A DNA stretch of 64,000 bases from Methylophilus sp. Leaf416 (GTDB lineage Bacteria > Pseudomonadota > Gammaproteobacteria > Burkholderiales > Methylophilaceae), in NCBI RefSeq assembly GCF_001424665.1, contig NZ_LMQS01000001.1, positions 373,225 through 437,224 of the forward strand. The letters run 5' to 3'. The position numbers and the translations under genes are program-made. Below are positions 38,684 to 48,040 of the stretch, piece after piece. Positions within the stretch are counted from its first letter, which is position 1. Each line of letters opens with the position of its first letter. The notes under the pieces were generated by a model that did not search any database, was not told where the DNA came from, and saw only the letters and a program-made list of their open reading frames with translations.

Positions 38684-39622
38684 ATGGAACATAAAGCTTC
38701 TGTACTTGAAAATCTGGCCGAAGTGCGCGCCATGATTAAACGCCACAAGCGTAACGACACGTTGTTTGCAACGCTGGGCCTACTCTGTCTGATGCTAGGC
38801 CTGATGACACTGATGTTGCTGTTCTGGCAGTTGATTGCTGATGGCTATCCTAAATTCAACCTTGAATTCCTGACTGAATTCCCTTCGCGTCGTGCAGCGC
38901 GTGCCGGCTTGCTTTCCGCATGGGTAGGTTCATTGCTGGTGATGATTGTGACATTCCTTTCTGCGGTGCCTATAGGCGTCGCCGCCGGTTTATACCTCGA
39001 AGAATATGCGCCGAAAAATTTCTTTACTGACCTGATTGAAATCAACGTCTCCAATCTGGCTGGCGTACCCTCCATTATTTACGGTTTGCTGGCGCTAGGT
39101 TTATTTGTGTACATCCTGGGTTTGGGTCAAAGTATCCTGACGGCCGGTTTAACCTTGGGTCTGCTGATTCTACCAATTGTGATTGTGTCTACCCGCGAAG
39201 CCATACGTGCTATCCCGGTTTCTATCCGCGAAGCCGCATACGGCGTTGGCGCGACCAAATGGCAAGTGGTGTATGACCATGTATTCAAATACTCTTACGG
39301 CGGCATTTTGACCGGTGTGATTATCGGTATGTCCCGCGCTTTAGGTGAAACTGCACCGATTATCACCATTGGTGCGCTGACATTCATCGCCTTTCTGCCA
39401 CCCTCACCAATCACTACAGAGGCACCATTCATTAACTTTGAATGGTTATCCTCCGGCTTTACTGTGATGCCGATCCAGATGTTTAACTGGTTGTCCCGCC
39501 CTGACCATGCATTTCATGTCAATGCGGCCGCCACTGGGGCACTCATTATTGTTGTCACCTTGTTGATGAACGGTGGCGCAATCTGGTTACGCTACAAAAT
39601 TCGTAAAAATATTAAATGGTAA
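38684..39622 (+). CDS. pstA: Phosphate ABC permease PstA
   Basis: A 312-residue permease. The N-terminal cytosolic stretch ([16 protein letters not shown]) is followed by six membrane helices; [20 protein letters not shown] is the coupling loop and [17 protein letters not shown] the conserved C-terminal signature. It ends 25 bases before pstB. Confidence 0.95.
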   Translation: MEHKASVLENLAEVRAMIKRHKRNDTLFATLGLLCLMLGLMTLMLLFWQLIADGYPKFNLEFLTEFPSRRAARAGLLSAWVGSLLVMIVTFLSAVPIGVAAGLYLEEYAPKNFFTDLIEINVSNLAGVPSIIYGLLALGLFVYILGLGQSILTAGLTLGLLILPIVIVSTREAIRAIPVSIREAAYGVGATKWQVVYDHVFKYSYGGILTGVIIGMSRALGETAPIITIGALTFIAFLPPSPITTEAPFINFEWLSSGFTVMPIQMFNWLSRPDHAFHVNAAATGALIIVVTLLMNGGAIWLRYKIRKNIKW

Positions 39623-39647
39623 TGCCACACAGGATTTAGAAAATATC

Positions 39648-40427
39648 ATGGCCACAATAACGACCCCGATTAAAGCCGAAGCACGCGATTTAAACTTTTT
39701 TTATAGCAACGGTGCCCGCGCACTCAAAGGTATTTCCATGCCTTTGTACGAGAACAAAATCACTGCGCTGATTGGTCCTTCAGGCTGTGGTAAATCCACA
39801 TTCCTGCGCTGTTTCAACCGCATGCACGACCTGTATCCTGGTAATAAATATCAGGGCCAGATTGTAATGCACCCGGATAACACCAATGTGCTCGATAGCG
39901 GCGTGGACCCGATTGAAGTACGCATGCGTATCAGCATGGTGTTCCAGAAACCTAACCCGTTTCCGAAATCGATCTATGAGAACGTGGCTTACGGTCTGCG
40001 CGTGCGTGGTGAAAACAACAAACGCATCATGGATGACAAAGTAGAAGAAGCGCTGAAAGGCGCAGCATTGTGGAATGAAGTCAAAGACCGTTTGCACGAT
40101 CTGGCATTCAACCTGTCCGGTGGTCAGCAACAACGCTTGTGTATTGCCCGCGCGCTGGCCACGGATCCGGAAATCATGTTGTTCGATGAACCGACTTCAG
40201 CATTAGACCCGATTGCAACGGCCAACATTGAAGAGTTAATGGTTGAGCTGCGTAGCAAATTAACGATTCTGGTCGTGACACACAATATGCAACAGGCAGC
40301 ACGTGTGTCCGATTACACGGCGTATATGTACCTGGGTGAACTGATCGAGTACGATGATACCGACAAAATCTTTACTAACCCTGGCCGTAAGGAAACTGAA
40401 GATTACATTACCGGTAAATTTGGTTAA
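39648..40427 (+). CDS. pstB: Phosphate ABC ATPase PstB
   Basis: A 259-residue ABC ATPase with Walker A ([12 protein letters not shown]), the [15 protein letters not shown] signature, Walker B ([13 protein letters not shown]) and the switch His in [16 protein letters not shown] 39648 with upstream AGGA matches the family length; a longer frame would overlap pstA. The operon ends here at a terminator: there is no phoU or phoBR after pstB, unlike E. coli. Confidence 0.96.
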   Translation: MATITTPIKAEARDLNFFYSNGARALKGISMPLYENKITALIGPSGCGKSTFLRCFNRMHDLYPGNKYQGQIVMHPDNTNVLDSGVDPIEVRMRISMVFQKPNPFPKSIYENVAYGLRVRGENNKRIMDDKVEEALKGAALWNEVKDRLHDLAFNLSGGQQQRLCIARALATDPEIMLFDEPTSALDPIATANIEELMVELRSKLTILVVTHNMQQAARVSDYTAYMYLGELIEYDDTDKIFTNPGRKETEDYITGKFG

Positions 40428-40437
40428 CTCCACTTTT

Positions 40438-40477
40438 CCAATAAAAAAACGCCGCAAATTGCGGCGTTTTTTATTGG
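40438..40477. terminator. Terminator between pstB and DUF1330 gene
   Basis: ACGCCGC/GCGGCGT stem extended by A and T runs (CCAATAAAAAA...TTTTTTATTGG), between convergent genes, so it can act on both strands. Confidence 0.88.
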
Positions 40478-40536
40478 ACACTTACAACATGCTCAAGCAT
40501 TAACCTTCGATAACTTGCTCAGATGAAACTGATCCG

Positions 40537-40860
40537 TTATTTAGGAAGGTAAGGGATGGCACCTGCAACATCAGTGTCATCTATCAACTGGAAACGGCTT
40601 TCAGTACCCTCTTGCCTGGCTTTTGAGAATGGCGCATATTCGGGGTCATTCGCAAATGCTAATGCTGCTTCTTTATTAGGAAACTGAATTAAAGCAATCA
40701 ATGTGTTTTCCAATGGCTTACCCTCAAGCACATCAATATTAGCACTTCGACTCAAATATCTTCCACCATGTTTTTCCGCAATCAGGTGAACATGCTTTGC
40801 ATATTCAGGAACCCATTCATCATTTTTAAGTAGTACATCTGCAATTAAATATGCTGCCAT
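40537..40860 (-). CDS. DUF1330 family protein
   Basis: A 107-residue dimeric alpha-beta barrel (ferredoxin-like) protein of the DUF1330 family: AAYLIADVLLKNDEWVPEYA, the internal HGGRYLSRSANIDVLEG and the FPNKEAALAFANDPEY segment are characteristic. Function is unknown. AAGGAG precedes the ATG. The roughly 290-base stretch from here to the glycosyltransferase gene holds nothing I can call. Confidence 0.85.
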   Translation of the reverse strand: MAAYLIADVLLKNDEWVPEYAKHVHLIAEKHGGRYLSRSANIDVLEGKPLENTLIALIQFPNKEAALAFANDPEYAPFSKARQEGTESRFQLIDDTDVAGAIPYLPK

Positions 40861-41150
40861 TTTTACTCCTTGGATGTGTAGAAATAATCAATTAGTGCGA
40901 GTTTAAACTCTATTGTTTAAATCAATGAGAAATTTAAAGACTGCCAAATTCTGGCTGGCACTCAAAAAAGGCAACCAGCGTGCGGCAGGTGTTGAGTTAA
41001 CATATTAGATTATCCTGAGATTGTGCTGCTTGCTCGAGTGCAAGGCTGCCGGTATCTTGGCGCGCCAGCTGGCAAGCGTCAAGTGGTCCAGGAAAAATTC
41101 CGGAAAATCAGCAGGGATGGCAGCATCACAGTAAGTGTGTGCTGCCTGAA

Positions 41151-42350
41151 TTATGCGGCTGCAGAAGCTGACAGCGGAAAATTGGCCAGCATCAAACGCT
41201 CGTAGCACTCCAGCAACTTCTTGGCCTGTGCTTCGCTTGACCATACCTGTTCCACATAGCGTTTGCCATTTTTACCAACACGCTCACGCAACTGGTGGTC
41301 AATCAGCAAGGTTTGTACTTGTTCGGCAAAGTGCAACTCGTCATCTTGTGCAATCAGCGCGCCCTGCTCATGGCGCAAGATGGAGGCAGTGCCCAGTTCA
41401 GCGATGGCAACCACCGGTGTTTCCTGCGCCATGGCTTCCAGCAATACTAGCCCTTGTGTTTCACTCTTGGAAGCAAACACAAAGATATCCGCAGCACGGT
41501 AAGCGGCATTCAGGCCGACAGCACGGTCCAGGTAACCCAGGAACATCACGTTCTGTTGCAAGCCGTTATCCTTTGTCATTTTTTTCAACATCGCTTCGGC
41601 CGGGCCTTCACCCGTGATCACCAGTAAAACCTCGGGATGATCCTGGATGACCAGCGACAACATTTCCAGCAGGAACTGGATATTCTTTTCATGTGCAACC
41701 CGGCCAACAAACATCAGCAAAGGCCTTTGTGCGGGGATGCCATATTTTTCCCTGAAGGCTGCGCCATCACCAGGTACAAAACGTGAGGCGTCCAGGCCGG
41801 TAGGAATCACGGTAATTGGTGTGGTCACCCCGTATTGTTGCAAGACATCACGCATTTGCCCTGAAGGTGACACCACGGTATCCACTTGCTGGCATTGCTT
41901 ACGAGATACCCATTGCGCAATATTCACCGCAAACTTGCGTGGTACCCACGGCAAGTAATGGTGCATATAGTCTTCAAAGAAGGTGTGGTAGGTTTCCAGC
42001 ACCGGCACTTGCAGTTTCTTGGCGATTTTAAGCCCGGCATAGTGCGCGATAAAGGGAGTATGGATATGCACCATGTCGTAATCACCAGGATGCAGGCTTT
42101 CAATATAGGCCACCAGTGCAGACCACTTCATTAAGTAATCTTCAGGATCAAACACAATCTTGCGCGCATCTATGCGCGTGATCCAGGCTTCATCACCAAT
42201 CAGAGCATGATCGAGGGACTGCGCGTATTGAGGCGCAATCAGGTGCACGCTATGCCCATCGGCACGCAGGCTTTCTGCAAAGGTACGAATGCTGGTTGAA
42301 ACGCCATTTACGCGTGGGAAATACACATCTGAAATCATCAATATTTTCAT
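41151..42350 (-). CDS. GT4-family glycosyltransferase (possible glycolipid synthase)
   Basis: A 399-residue GT-B glycosyltransferase of family GT4. The N-terminal ISDVYFPRVNGVSTSIRTF matches the group containing bacterial diacylglycerol glycosyltransferases and mannosyltransferases such as MgtA, and the C-terminal half has the EX7E-type site (FVFASKSETQGLVLLEAMA). The sugar donor and acceptor cannot be read from sequence. It is divergent from a phospholipase C-family gene, with Pho-like repeats in the intergenic region oriented toward that gene. A role in replacing phospholipids with glycolipids during phosphate starvation is my inference. Confidence 0.88.
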   Translation of the reverse strand: MKILMISDVYFPRVNGVSTSIRTFAESLRADGHSVHLIAPQYAQSLDHALIGDEAWITRIDARKIVFDPEDYLMKWSALVAYIESLHPGDYDMVHIHTPFIAHYAGLKIAKKLQVPVLETYHTFFEDYMHHYLPWVPRKFAVNIAQWVSRKQCQQVDTVVSPSGQMRDVLQQYGVTTPITVIPTGLDASRFVPGDGAAFREKYGIPAQRPLLMFVGRVAHEKNIQFLLEMLSLVIQDHPEVLLVITGEGPAEAMLKKMTKDNGLQQNVMFLGYLDRAVGLNAAYRAADIFVFASKSETQGLVLLEAMAQETPVVAIAELGTASILRHEQGALIAQDDELHFAEQVQTLLIDHQLRERVGKNGKRYVEQVWSSEAQAKKLLECYERLMLANFPLSASAAA

Positions 42351-42432
42351 GCAAAGTTCCGTTTAAGCGGTTCCATGTAAACAATTCTCACATACTTTAA
42401 CAAGGGTTCGTGATGCTTTTATGACTAAATCC

Positions 42433-42472
42433 CTTTCATATCAATGTCATACAATCATCATGCATCTGTCAT
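42433..42472 (+). promoter_or_regulatory. Pho-box-like repeats before the phospholipase C gene
   Basis: CTTTCAT (42433) and ATGTCAT (42444) are exactly 11 bases apart; CTGTCAT (42466) follows at 22 bases, two periods on. Each differs from CTGTCAT by at most one base. Orientation matches transcription of the downstream gene. No clear -10 element was found. Confidence 0.5.
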
Positions 42473-42494
42473 CTACCAGGCGCAGAGTGCGCAC

Positions 42495-43358
42495 ATGCAA
42501 AAAAGTATCTTCAGATGTTTAGCCGTACTGCTATTACTGATTGCCATACCCGGCGAAGCACATGCCTGGGGGTTGTATTCCCATGTGGCTTATACCCATA
42601 GCTGGTTACAGACATTACCTTTATTGCCCTTGCCCTGGTTAGGCGTGATGCGGCGTTACCCGACCCTGGTGCTGGCTGGCGCCTGCCTGCCGGATCTGGC
42701 AGTAGTTTCCCGTACCTTTAATCACAGCCATGGCTGGGGCATAGGCCAGCAATTACTGCATACCAAAAATGAGAGACAACTGGCGCTGGGGATAGGGTAT
42801 AACGTGCATTTACTCACCGATGTCGTTGCCCACCAGCATTTTGTACCTACGTTTGAAGCCAAGTGGCAGCATGACAGTCTGCTCACGCATGCGGCTGCTG
42901 AATGGGCAATGGATGCTTACCTGCAAACGACGGACATTCCTTCGCCTTCCAAACTATTGCGTATACACCGCAAAACCATTGTGGAAACGTTAACGCAAGC
43001 GATGCAATGTGATTCCGGCATCGTGGAAAAAGCTGTTTCCAGGTTAGCTACCGCCGACCAGGCATTGCGCCTGTCGCGTATTCCCCAATATTTGTTGCGC
43101 CGTTACGGCAGGCTGGATAACGAGTTTGAACACAAACTGGCCTATTACCGCGATCAGGTAAGTTTGGCATTGCAAGACCTGCCTCAGTTACTCAACGGGT
43201 CGTTTCCCTCATTGCATGCCGAGCATGTCAATTTAGGCATGGAACAACTGGATGACTGGCGCCAAAAATGCCTGCAAGACGCCAGGCTGCGCCCTACCCG
43301 TGCCATCCAAGCGTTTGAGCATTACCATCATCAGTGGTTTAACCAGCCAGACTGCTAG
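42495..43358 (+). CDS. Secreted zinc-dependent phospholipase C family protein
   Basis: A 287-residue protein with a signal peptide (MQKSIFRCLAVLLLLIAIPG...AHA) predicted to be cut so that the mature chain begins with Trp25 (WGLYSH). In Bacillus zinc phospholipase C the mature N-terminal Trp is itself a zinc ligand, and further His/Asp residues here fit that site: H30, ACLPDLA, and GIGYNVHLLTDVVAHQHFVP. I choose ATG 42495 rather than 42444, which lies inside the Pho-like repeats and would precede the signal peptide by 17 residues. Substrate is unproven. It is followed by a metallophosphoesterase gene on the same strand. Confidence 0.75.
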   Translation: MQKSIFRCLAVLLLLIAIPGEAHAWGLYSHVAYTHSWLQTLPLLPLPWLGVMRRYPTLVLAGACLPDLAVVSRTFNHSHGWGIGQQLLHTKNERQLALGIGYNVHLLTDVVAHQHFVPTFEAKWQHDSLLTHAAAEWAMDAYLQTTDIPSPSKLLRIHRKTIVETLTQAMQCDSGIVEKAVSRLATADQALRLSRIPQYLLRRYGRLDNEFEHKLAYYRDQVSLALQDLPQLLNGSFPSLHAEHVNLGMEQLDDWRQKCLQDARLRPTRAIQAFEHYHHQWFNQPDC

Positions 43359-43487
43359 CGCAAAAAGCCAAGCTGCCGCTGTTGCTTTAACAGCTAGCGG
43401 GTATGCTTTAATTATCAGGCTGACTTGAATCTATTGGCGCTGGCTCCATCTAACGAGTACCCATCCTCCAGCCAACAAAAACAATAC

Positions 43488-44645
43488 ATGCCGCCTCTAC
43501 GCTTTCTGCTCACATTCACCACCATGGTCAGTGTCTTGCATTACTACATCGGTTCACGCCTTCTAAACTCGGTTGCCTGGGCTGATTGGGTGCTGTGGGC
43601 CGGTTGGATATTCCTGGTCATTTCAACGCTGCTGCAGCCAGTCGCTTTCCTGGCACGCGGGCTGCGTAACCATGCTTTGCGTGATACCACCAGCTGGGTC
43701 GCAATGACGCTGATGGGCGTGTTTTCTTCATTGCTGGTACTGACACTAATACGAGATATTTTCTTGCTGGTGGTCGCTGGCATGGATGCTTCCCACTTTT
43801 TCCAGGCAAACTTTTTAACGCTGGAGAAGAACACTGCTTTATTGGCAATCACAGGCGCAGTGGCAATCAGTGTGATCGGGTTTTTCAATGCCCGTCGATT
43901 AGCCAGGGTGATTAAAATCAAAGTGCCTTTACGCAATTTGCCTGCCACGCTGAATGGCTTCCGTATTGTGCAGATCAGCGATATCCACGTAGGGCCTACC
44001 ATTAAAAAAGGCTATCTTTCGCGCATCGTTAACCGCGTCAATACCTTGGACGCCGACCTGATTGCCATTACCGGCGACCTGGTGGATGGTCGCGTCAGTG
44101 AACTCTCAAGGCATACCCAACCGCTGGCGCAATTGAATGCGCGCCACGGCAGTTTTTTTGTTACCGGGAATCATGAATATTATTCTGGCGCACTGGACTG
44201 GATTCAGGAAATAAAGCGCTTAGGGATACAAGTATTGCTGAATGAGCACGTGCAGCTGAAACATGATGGCGCAACGCTGGTTTTGGCGGGGGTGACAGAC
44301 ATAACCGCAGGCGGGTTCTATGACCATCATCAGAGTGACCCACATGCAGCGATTGCAGGTGCGCCCCTGCATGCACCAAAAATCCTGCTCGCGCACCAGC
44401 CACTGAGTTCCAAAGAAGCCGAGTCAGCAGGTTTTGATTTACAGTTATCCGGACATACGCATGGCGGCCAGTTTTGGCCATGGAAATACCTGGTGCCACT
44501 GCAACAGCCTTATGTAGCTGGGCTGCACCGTTTGAAAAATTTGTGGGTATATGTGAATCGGGGGACCGGTTATTGGGGCCCACCCAACCGCTTTGGCTCG
44601 CCGTCGGAGATCACCTGCCTGACACTAGTACCGGCAAATGATTAG
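43488..44645 (+). CDS. Membrane-anchored metallophosphoesterase (YkuE-like)
   Basis: A calcineurin-like phosphoesterase of about 385 residues. About four N-terminal membrane segments are followed by the dimetal site: QISDIHVG (DxH), AITGDLVDG (GDxxD), VTGNHEYY (GNHE), LLAHQPL and LSGHTHGGQFWP. This is the YkuE/YaeI-type membrane architecture, not the soluble PlcP type. The ATG at 43488 lacks a good ribosome binding site; TTG at 43425 with AGG upstream is an alternative that adds 21 residues. It is probably co-transcribed with the phospholipase C-family gene. Confidence 0.88.
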   Translation: MPPLRFLLTFTTMVSVLHYYIGSRLLNSVAWADWVLWAGWIFLVISTLLQPVAFLARGLRNHALRDTTSWVAMTLMGVFSSLLVLTLIRDIFLLVVAGMDASHFFQANFLTLEKNTALLAITGAVAISVIGFFNARRLARVIKIKVPLRNLPATLNGFRIVQISDIHVGPTIKKGYLSRIVNRVNTLDADLIAITGDLVDGRVSELSRHTQPLAQLNARHGSFFVTGNHEYYSGALDWIQEIKRLGIQVLLNEHVQLKHDGATLVLAGVTDITAGGFYDHHQSDPHAAIAGAPLHAPKILLAHQPLSSKEAESAGFDLQLSGHTHGGQFWPWKYLVPLQQPYVAGLHRLKNLWVYVNRGTGYWGPPNRFGSPSEITCLTLVPAND

Positions 44646-44665
44646 AGCGTCATTGACGTTCTAAT
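44641..44665. terminator. Inverted repeat between metallophosphoesterase and mxaL
   Basis: ATTAGAGCGTCA/TGACGTTCTAAT, an almost perfect inverted repeat spanning the metallophosphoesterase stop and the gap to convergent mxaL. There is no T run, so termination is uncertain. Confidence 0.4.
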
Positions 44666-44680
44666 CAACGCTTGGCGCTG

Positions 44681-45634
44681 TTAACCCTCAACGCGCCTGC
44701 GGTAAAGCACATCTGGCAAATAGCTAGCCAACACTAGCAGTATCGCCAGCACCAGATACACGACGCGTAGCGGGTAGTCTGTGACAAAACTGGCTGTGGC
44801 TTTTTTTGCGGCAATAGACTGGTAAAACGCTTCCTGGTCTTGCCCTTTCACGTAACTGCCTTTGAATTCCGCTGACAGCTCTTTCAAATACTCTTCTTCC
44901 AGTTGCGACAGCATGCGGTCATATTCTGCATAAGCCACCGGAGGATCCGGTTCATCACTACTCGGGTCCGCATAAGTCACGCCTACAGCACCTGCGTTAT
45001 TATTTTCGCTAACTGGCCAGTATCCCACTGGTTTATTGGCAGTGTTATAGCGTGTAATCGCCACCTTTTCTGGACCGCCTACCCCGACAAACGTGAAAAA
45101 CTCACCGATCTGCACCCCGCTTAAATCCTGCTTGATGGTCACGTTCACGCGTGGCGCTTCATCGCCATCGGTGAAAAACAGCATTTGTGCCGGTTGATTC
45201 AGCGCATCATAAATATGGGTCGCTGCATGTACGGCAAAGCTCAGACGGCTATTGCCTTTCCATGCCATGCGCCATTCCAGGTGATCAATACCATCGGTAA
45301 TCACATCCAGGTTTTTGCATACTTCCAGCGGTGTTTGCAACATCGCCACGTTATCAGAAGCAAAAATGCCTAAACTGAAATACGTGCCGCATGGTGCTTT
45401 ATGCACGATCTGTTTCATCAAATGTTGTGCGTAGGCAATGCGGCTGATTTTTTTCTGGTTCAGCATTTCATCTTCAGCATTCATACTTTGTGACACATCG
45501 GTGATCAGCAAATAATGCTGCACCTGCTGCCTGAGCTGTATGCTGGGCTTGACCAGTGCCAACACCAGCAAACTCAAAGCGAGTGCGTAGAGCACAGGCT
45601 CATAGTACTGTTTCAGCCATGCTATCGCTTTCAT
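44681..45634 (-). CDS. mxaL: MxaL-type von Willebrand A domain protein
   Basis: A 317-residue protein with membrane segments at both ends flanking a vWA domain; the MIDAS motif DVSQS is at residues 46-50, near the first membrane helix. In methylotrophs mxaA, mxaC, mxaK and mxaL are needed to insert calcium into methanol dehydrogenase. The assignment rests on its place as the last gene of a MoxR-DUF58-vWA operon in the mxaRSACKL order. Its ATG overlaps the mxaK stop by one base. Confidence 0.82.
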   Translation of the reverse strand: MKAIAWLKQYYEPVLYALALSLLVLALVKPSIQLRQQVQHYLLITDVSQSMNAEDEMLNQKKISRIAYAQHLMKQIVHKAPCGTYFSLGIFASDNVAMLQTPLEVCKNLDVITDGIDHLEWRMAWKGNSRLSFAVHAATHIYDALNQPAQMLFFTDGDEAPRVNVTIKQDLSGVQIGEFFTFVGVGGPEKVAITRYNTANKPVGYWPVSENNNAGAVGVTYADPSSDEPDPPVAYAEYDRMLSQLEEEYLKELSAEFKGSYVKGQDQEAFYQSIAAKKATASFVTDYPLRVVYLVLAILLVLASYLPDVLYRRRVEG

Positions 45635-46170
45635 TATGGCAACCCGATCGGCAGATTACTGAGTTCCATATGCGACTGGTCTTTAGTGCCCGCCTGCATG
45701 CCGCGCGCCATCACCGAGTGCAATAGACTCAAATTGAATTTGGCCGCTTTATCTGCAGGCTGCAGGCGTAATGACTGTTCATAAGCGATTTTTGCCTGTG
45801 TAAATGCATAGCGCGCCTCATCCTGAAACGAACCATCTTCATTCACTGTGCGCACCAAGCCGGACAAAAACAGGTTATTCCCGATATTGAAATGGATATG
45901 CGGCAGCTCGGCTTCTGGCGGACCGACTTCCAGCAACTGGCCATAGGTTTGCACTGCATGTTTATAATCGCCATGTTTGCCCTGGTCATAGGCCGCAGTA
46001 AACCGTTGCAAATACGGATATTCTTTCTCTTTAATCAACGTGCCATTCTGGATTTTTTGATTCAGCGCCTGTAATGACTGTAACTGCCAGCCAAAATACA
46101 TCGCACCAATGATTCCTGCCACGGTAATGCTACCCCACAGCCAATTGGCTTTTTTTGCATGTGTTGCCAT
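45634..46170 (-). CDS. mxaK: MxaK-type membrane protein with TPR-like region
   Basis: A 178-residue protein with one N-terminal membrane anchor (WGSITVAGIIGAMYFGWQL) and a tetratricopeptide-like soluble part (DYKHAVQTYGQLLEV, then AYEQSLRLQPADKAAKFNLSLL). Sequence conservation of MxaK is low, so the call leans on gene order. It overlaps both neighbours by one base. Confidence 0.78.
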   Translation of the reverse strand: MATHAKKANWLWGSITVAGIIGAMYFGWQLQSLQALNQKIQNGTLIKEKEYPYLQRFTAAYDQGKHGDYKHAVQTYGQLLEVGPPEAELPHIHFNIGNNLFLSGLVRTVNEDGSFQDEARYAFTQAKIAYEQSLRLQPADKAAKFNLSLLHSVMARGMQAGTKDQSHMELSNLPIGLP

Positions 46171-47135
46171 TAGTACATCCTTATATGTTTAACCAGCACC
46201 AACCCAAATCCCAGTACCAATGCCAGCAAGATTAAGTCTTTGGCATAGTCATGCCCGGGAATCATGATGGCGTATTGAATGACGTTCTTTTCCTTGGCAT
46301 CGATTTCACGCAGGGCAGATTCCAGCGCCGTGGCGTTATCTGCCTCAAATGCCTTGTATTTGATCTTTAAGGAACGGAAAAATCTATCCAGCGCTATGGC
46401 TTCCGGTACGCGCTCTTCTTCATAGACGTTGTCACTGAAAATACTGATGTCATCAGGTTCACGTAGCACAATCCAGTACAGATTGAGTTTTTTACCTGTC
46501 AACTGTTTCTGGATCTGGTATTTCACGCGCGGGCTTAATTTACCGGCACCATCCGACAGCAAAACGATAGCGCGCGAGCCGGTGCTGGCAATGTTTTCAA
46601 ACAATGTTACTGCATTGGTGATGCCGGCACCGATATTGGTCTGGTTCAAGGCCGGGCCAGTCGCGGCCTGAATTGCCGAGTGGATGCCATCGCGATTGGT
46701 GGTGATTTTCATGCCATACAGGGCAGAGTTGGTGAAGCCAACCACGCCCATCATGTCATCCGGTCGGGAATCGATAAATGCAGTAATTAATCGCCTTGCC
46801 GCCATGGACTTGATTTCTGCCGCATGCCCACCGGTACTTTGCCCGGCAAACGGGTGATCCATACTCACGCTGCGGTCAATCACAAATACACTTTGCGCCC
46901 CTTTGCCGACTTTTTGCTCCTGGTGGCTATCGCCCTGTGGACCAGCCAAAGCTAACACCAGGCATAGCAGCATCAGTGCAGTAGCGGCTTTAACCAGCCG
47001 GTTGGCGGTATCTGAAAACGGGTCTGCAGGCACCATTTGCAACCATGAATAAGTTTGTGCATGCCGGCTTTTCAATAGGAAAGGGACAGCGACTACTGGC
47101 AACAGCAGCAAGAACCACGGGTGTAACCAATGCAT
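46170..47135 (-). CDS. mxaC: MxaC-type von Willebrand A domain protein
   Basis: A 321-residue BatA-like protein: two N-terminal membrane helices, a vWA domain with MIDAS motif DRSVS at residues 87-91 (SVFVIDRSVSMDH), and a C-terminal membrane helix. It is part of the methanol dehydrogenase maturation set and would act at the inner membrane facing the periplasm. One-base overlaps with mxaA and mxaK point to a single transcript. Confidence 0.83.
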   Translation of the reverse strand: MHWLHPWFLLLLPVVAVPFLLKSRHAQTYSWLQMVPADPFSDTANRLVKAATALMLLCLVLALAGPQGDSHQEQKVGKGAQSVFVIDRSVSMDHPFAGQSTGGHAAEIKSMAARRLITAFIDSRPDDMMGVVGFTNSALYGMKITTNRDGIHSAIQAATGPALNQTNIGAGITNAVTLFENIASTGSRAIVLLSDGAGKLSPRVKYQIQKQLTGKKLNLYWIVLREPDDISIFSDNVYEEERVPEAIALDRFFRSLKIKYKAFEADNATALESALREIDAKEKNVIQYAIMIPGHDYAKDLILLALVLGFGLVLVKHIRMY

Positions 47136-48037
47136 CAGACGCCCCGTTCACAATCGCGCAGCTGGCGCGTAAATGTTTTACATTGCTTTAAATAACCGGC
47201 AGCGTCGATGGCTTGCCCGCTATACAGCACCGCATTGGACTCGGCAAAAAAAGCATGAAGCGCTTGTTCTAGTGGTTTAAAACCAGGTTGTTGCGCGACA
47301 AACTGCGGCACATGTGACGCCAGCATTTGCTGGCCGAAGCGCTGATTCAATGCATCTTGCACAATCAGGGCTGCCTGCTTCTGGCCTTCAGCGTTTGCTG
47401 GCAGTTTTTTTAGTTTGCGGAAAGCACGGGCAAAGTGCCCGTTCACCATAGGCAATAAAGTCCAGTCGGAATTCCGGTAAAGCAATACCAGGCCACCAAT
47501 CACCGCTAGTAACAGGCTGATAAGCAATCCTCGTTGTGGCGTTTGTGTATCCAGTAATGCCGGGCGGTGTTGTGCAACCACACTTTGCCTGGCTTTTTGT
47601 AACTGGTCTGGCAGTTGCGCCATCAACCAGAAGCGCCATGAAGGTAATTCAACCTTGGCACCGCTTTTAAATGTCACTTGTTCGGCCGGCAGTTGCAACT
47701 GCACAGGTTTGCCACTGCTGGCGAATACCTGGTAATCGTATACCAACTTGTAGACTTGTTGATTTCCCTGCTTGCGGCTATCGACTTGCAACTGCCGCAG
47801 TTCAACACCGTTACGTTGCAAGCCTTTCAGTGGCAGGTTGTTGTCATTGAGCTGATCATTTGCAGCCACCGAAACCTCGATGGAGCGTTGCAATACATCA
47901 CCGATCTGTATCCCTGCATAAGAAGCCGGGTTTTGCACGCTAAGTACTTGCACTTTGGCCACTGGTGTTTCGGCCAAGGCAAAGCTTGGGCATACAGCAG
48001 CCATCAACCACCATAAAAAAATCTGTTTCATCAGCAC
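47135..48037 (-). CDS. mxaA: MxaA-type methanol dehydrogenase maturation protein
   Basis: A 300-residue protein with a signal peptide (IFLWWLMAAVCPSFALAE), a periplasmic beta-rich domain, one membrane helix near residue 180 (LLISLLLAVIGGLVLLYR) and a cytosolic tail. MxaA is required for active calcium-containing methanol dehydrogenase in Methylobacterium. Position between the DUF58 (MxaS) and vWA (MxaC) genes supports the name. Confidence 0.8.
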   Translation of the reverse strand: MLMKQIFLWWLMAAVCPSFALAETPVAKVQVLSVQNPASYAGIQIGDVLQRSIEVSVAANDQLNDNNLPLKGLQRNGVELRQLQVDSRKQGNQQVYKLVYDYQVFASSGKPVQLQLPAEQVTFKSGAKVELPSWRFWLMAQLPDQLQKARQSVVAQHRPALLDTQTPQRGLLISLLLAVIGGLVLLYRNSDWTLLPMVNGHFARAFRKLKKLPANAEGQKQAALIVQDALNQRFGQQMLASHVPQFVAQQPGFKPLEQALHAFFAESNAVLYSGQAIDAAGYLKQCKTFTRQLRDCERGV

Positions 48038-48040
48038 ACT

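Noticed and set aside
40925-41008. A 27-codon ORF in the gap before the glycosyltransferase
   Set aside because: No Shine-Dalgarno and the position gives no context.
42444-42494. A longer N-terminus for the phospholipase C-family protein
   Set aside because: This start lies in the Pho-like repeats and would bury the signal peptide after 17 polar residues.
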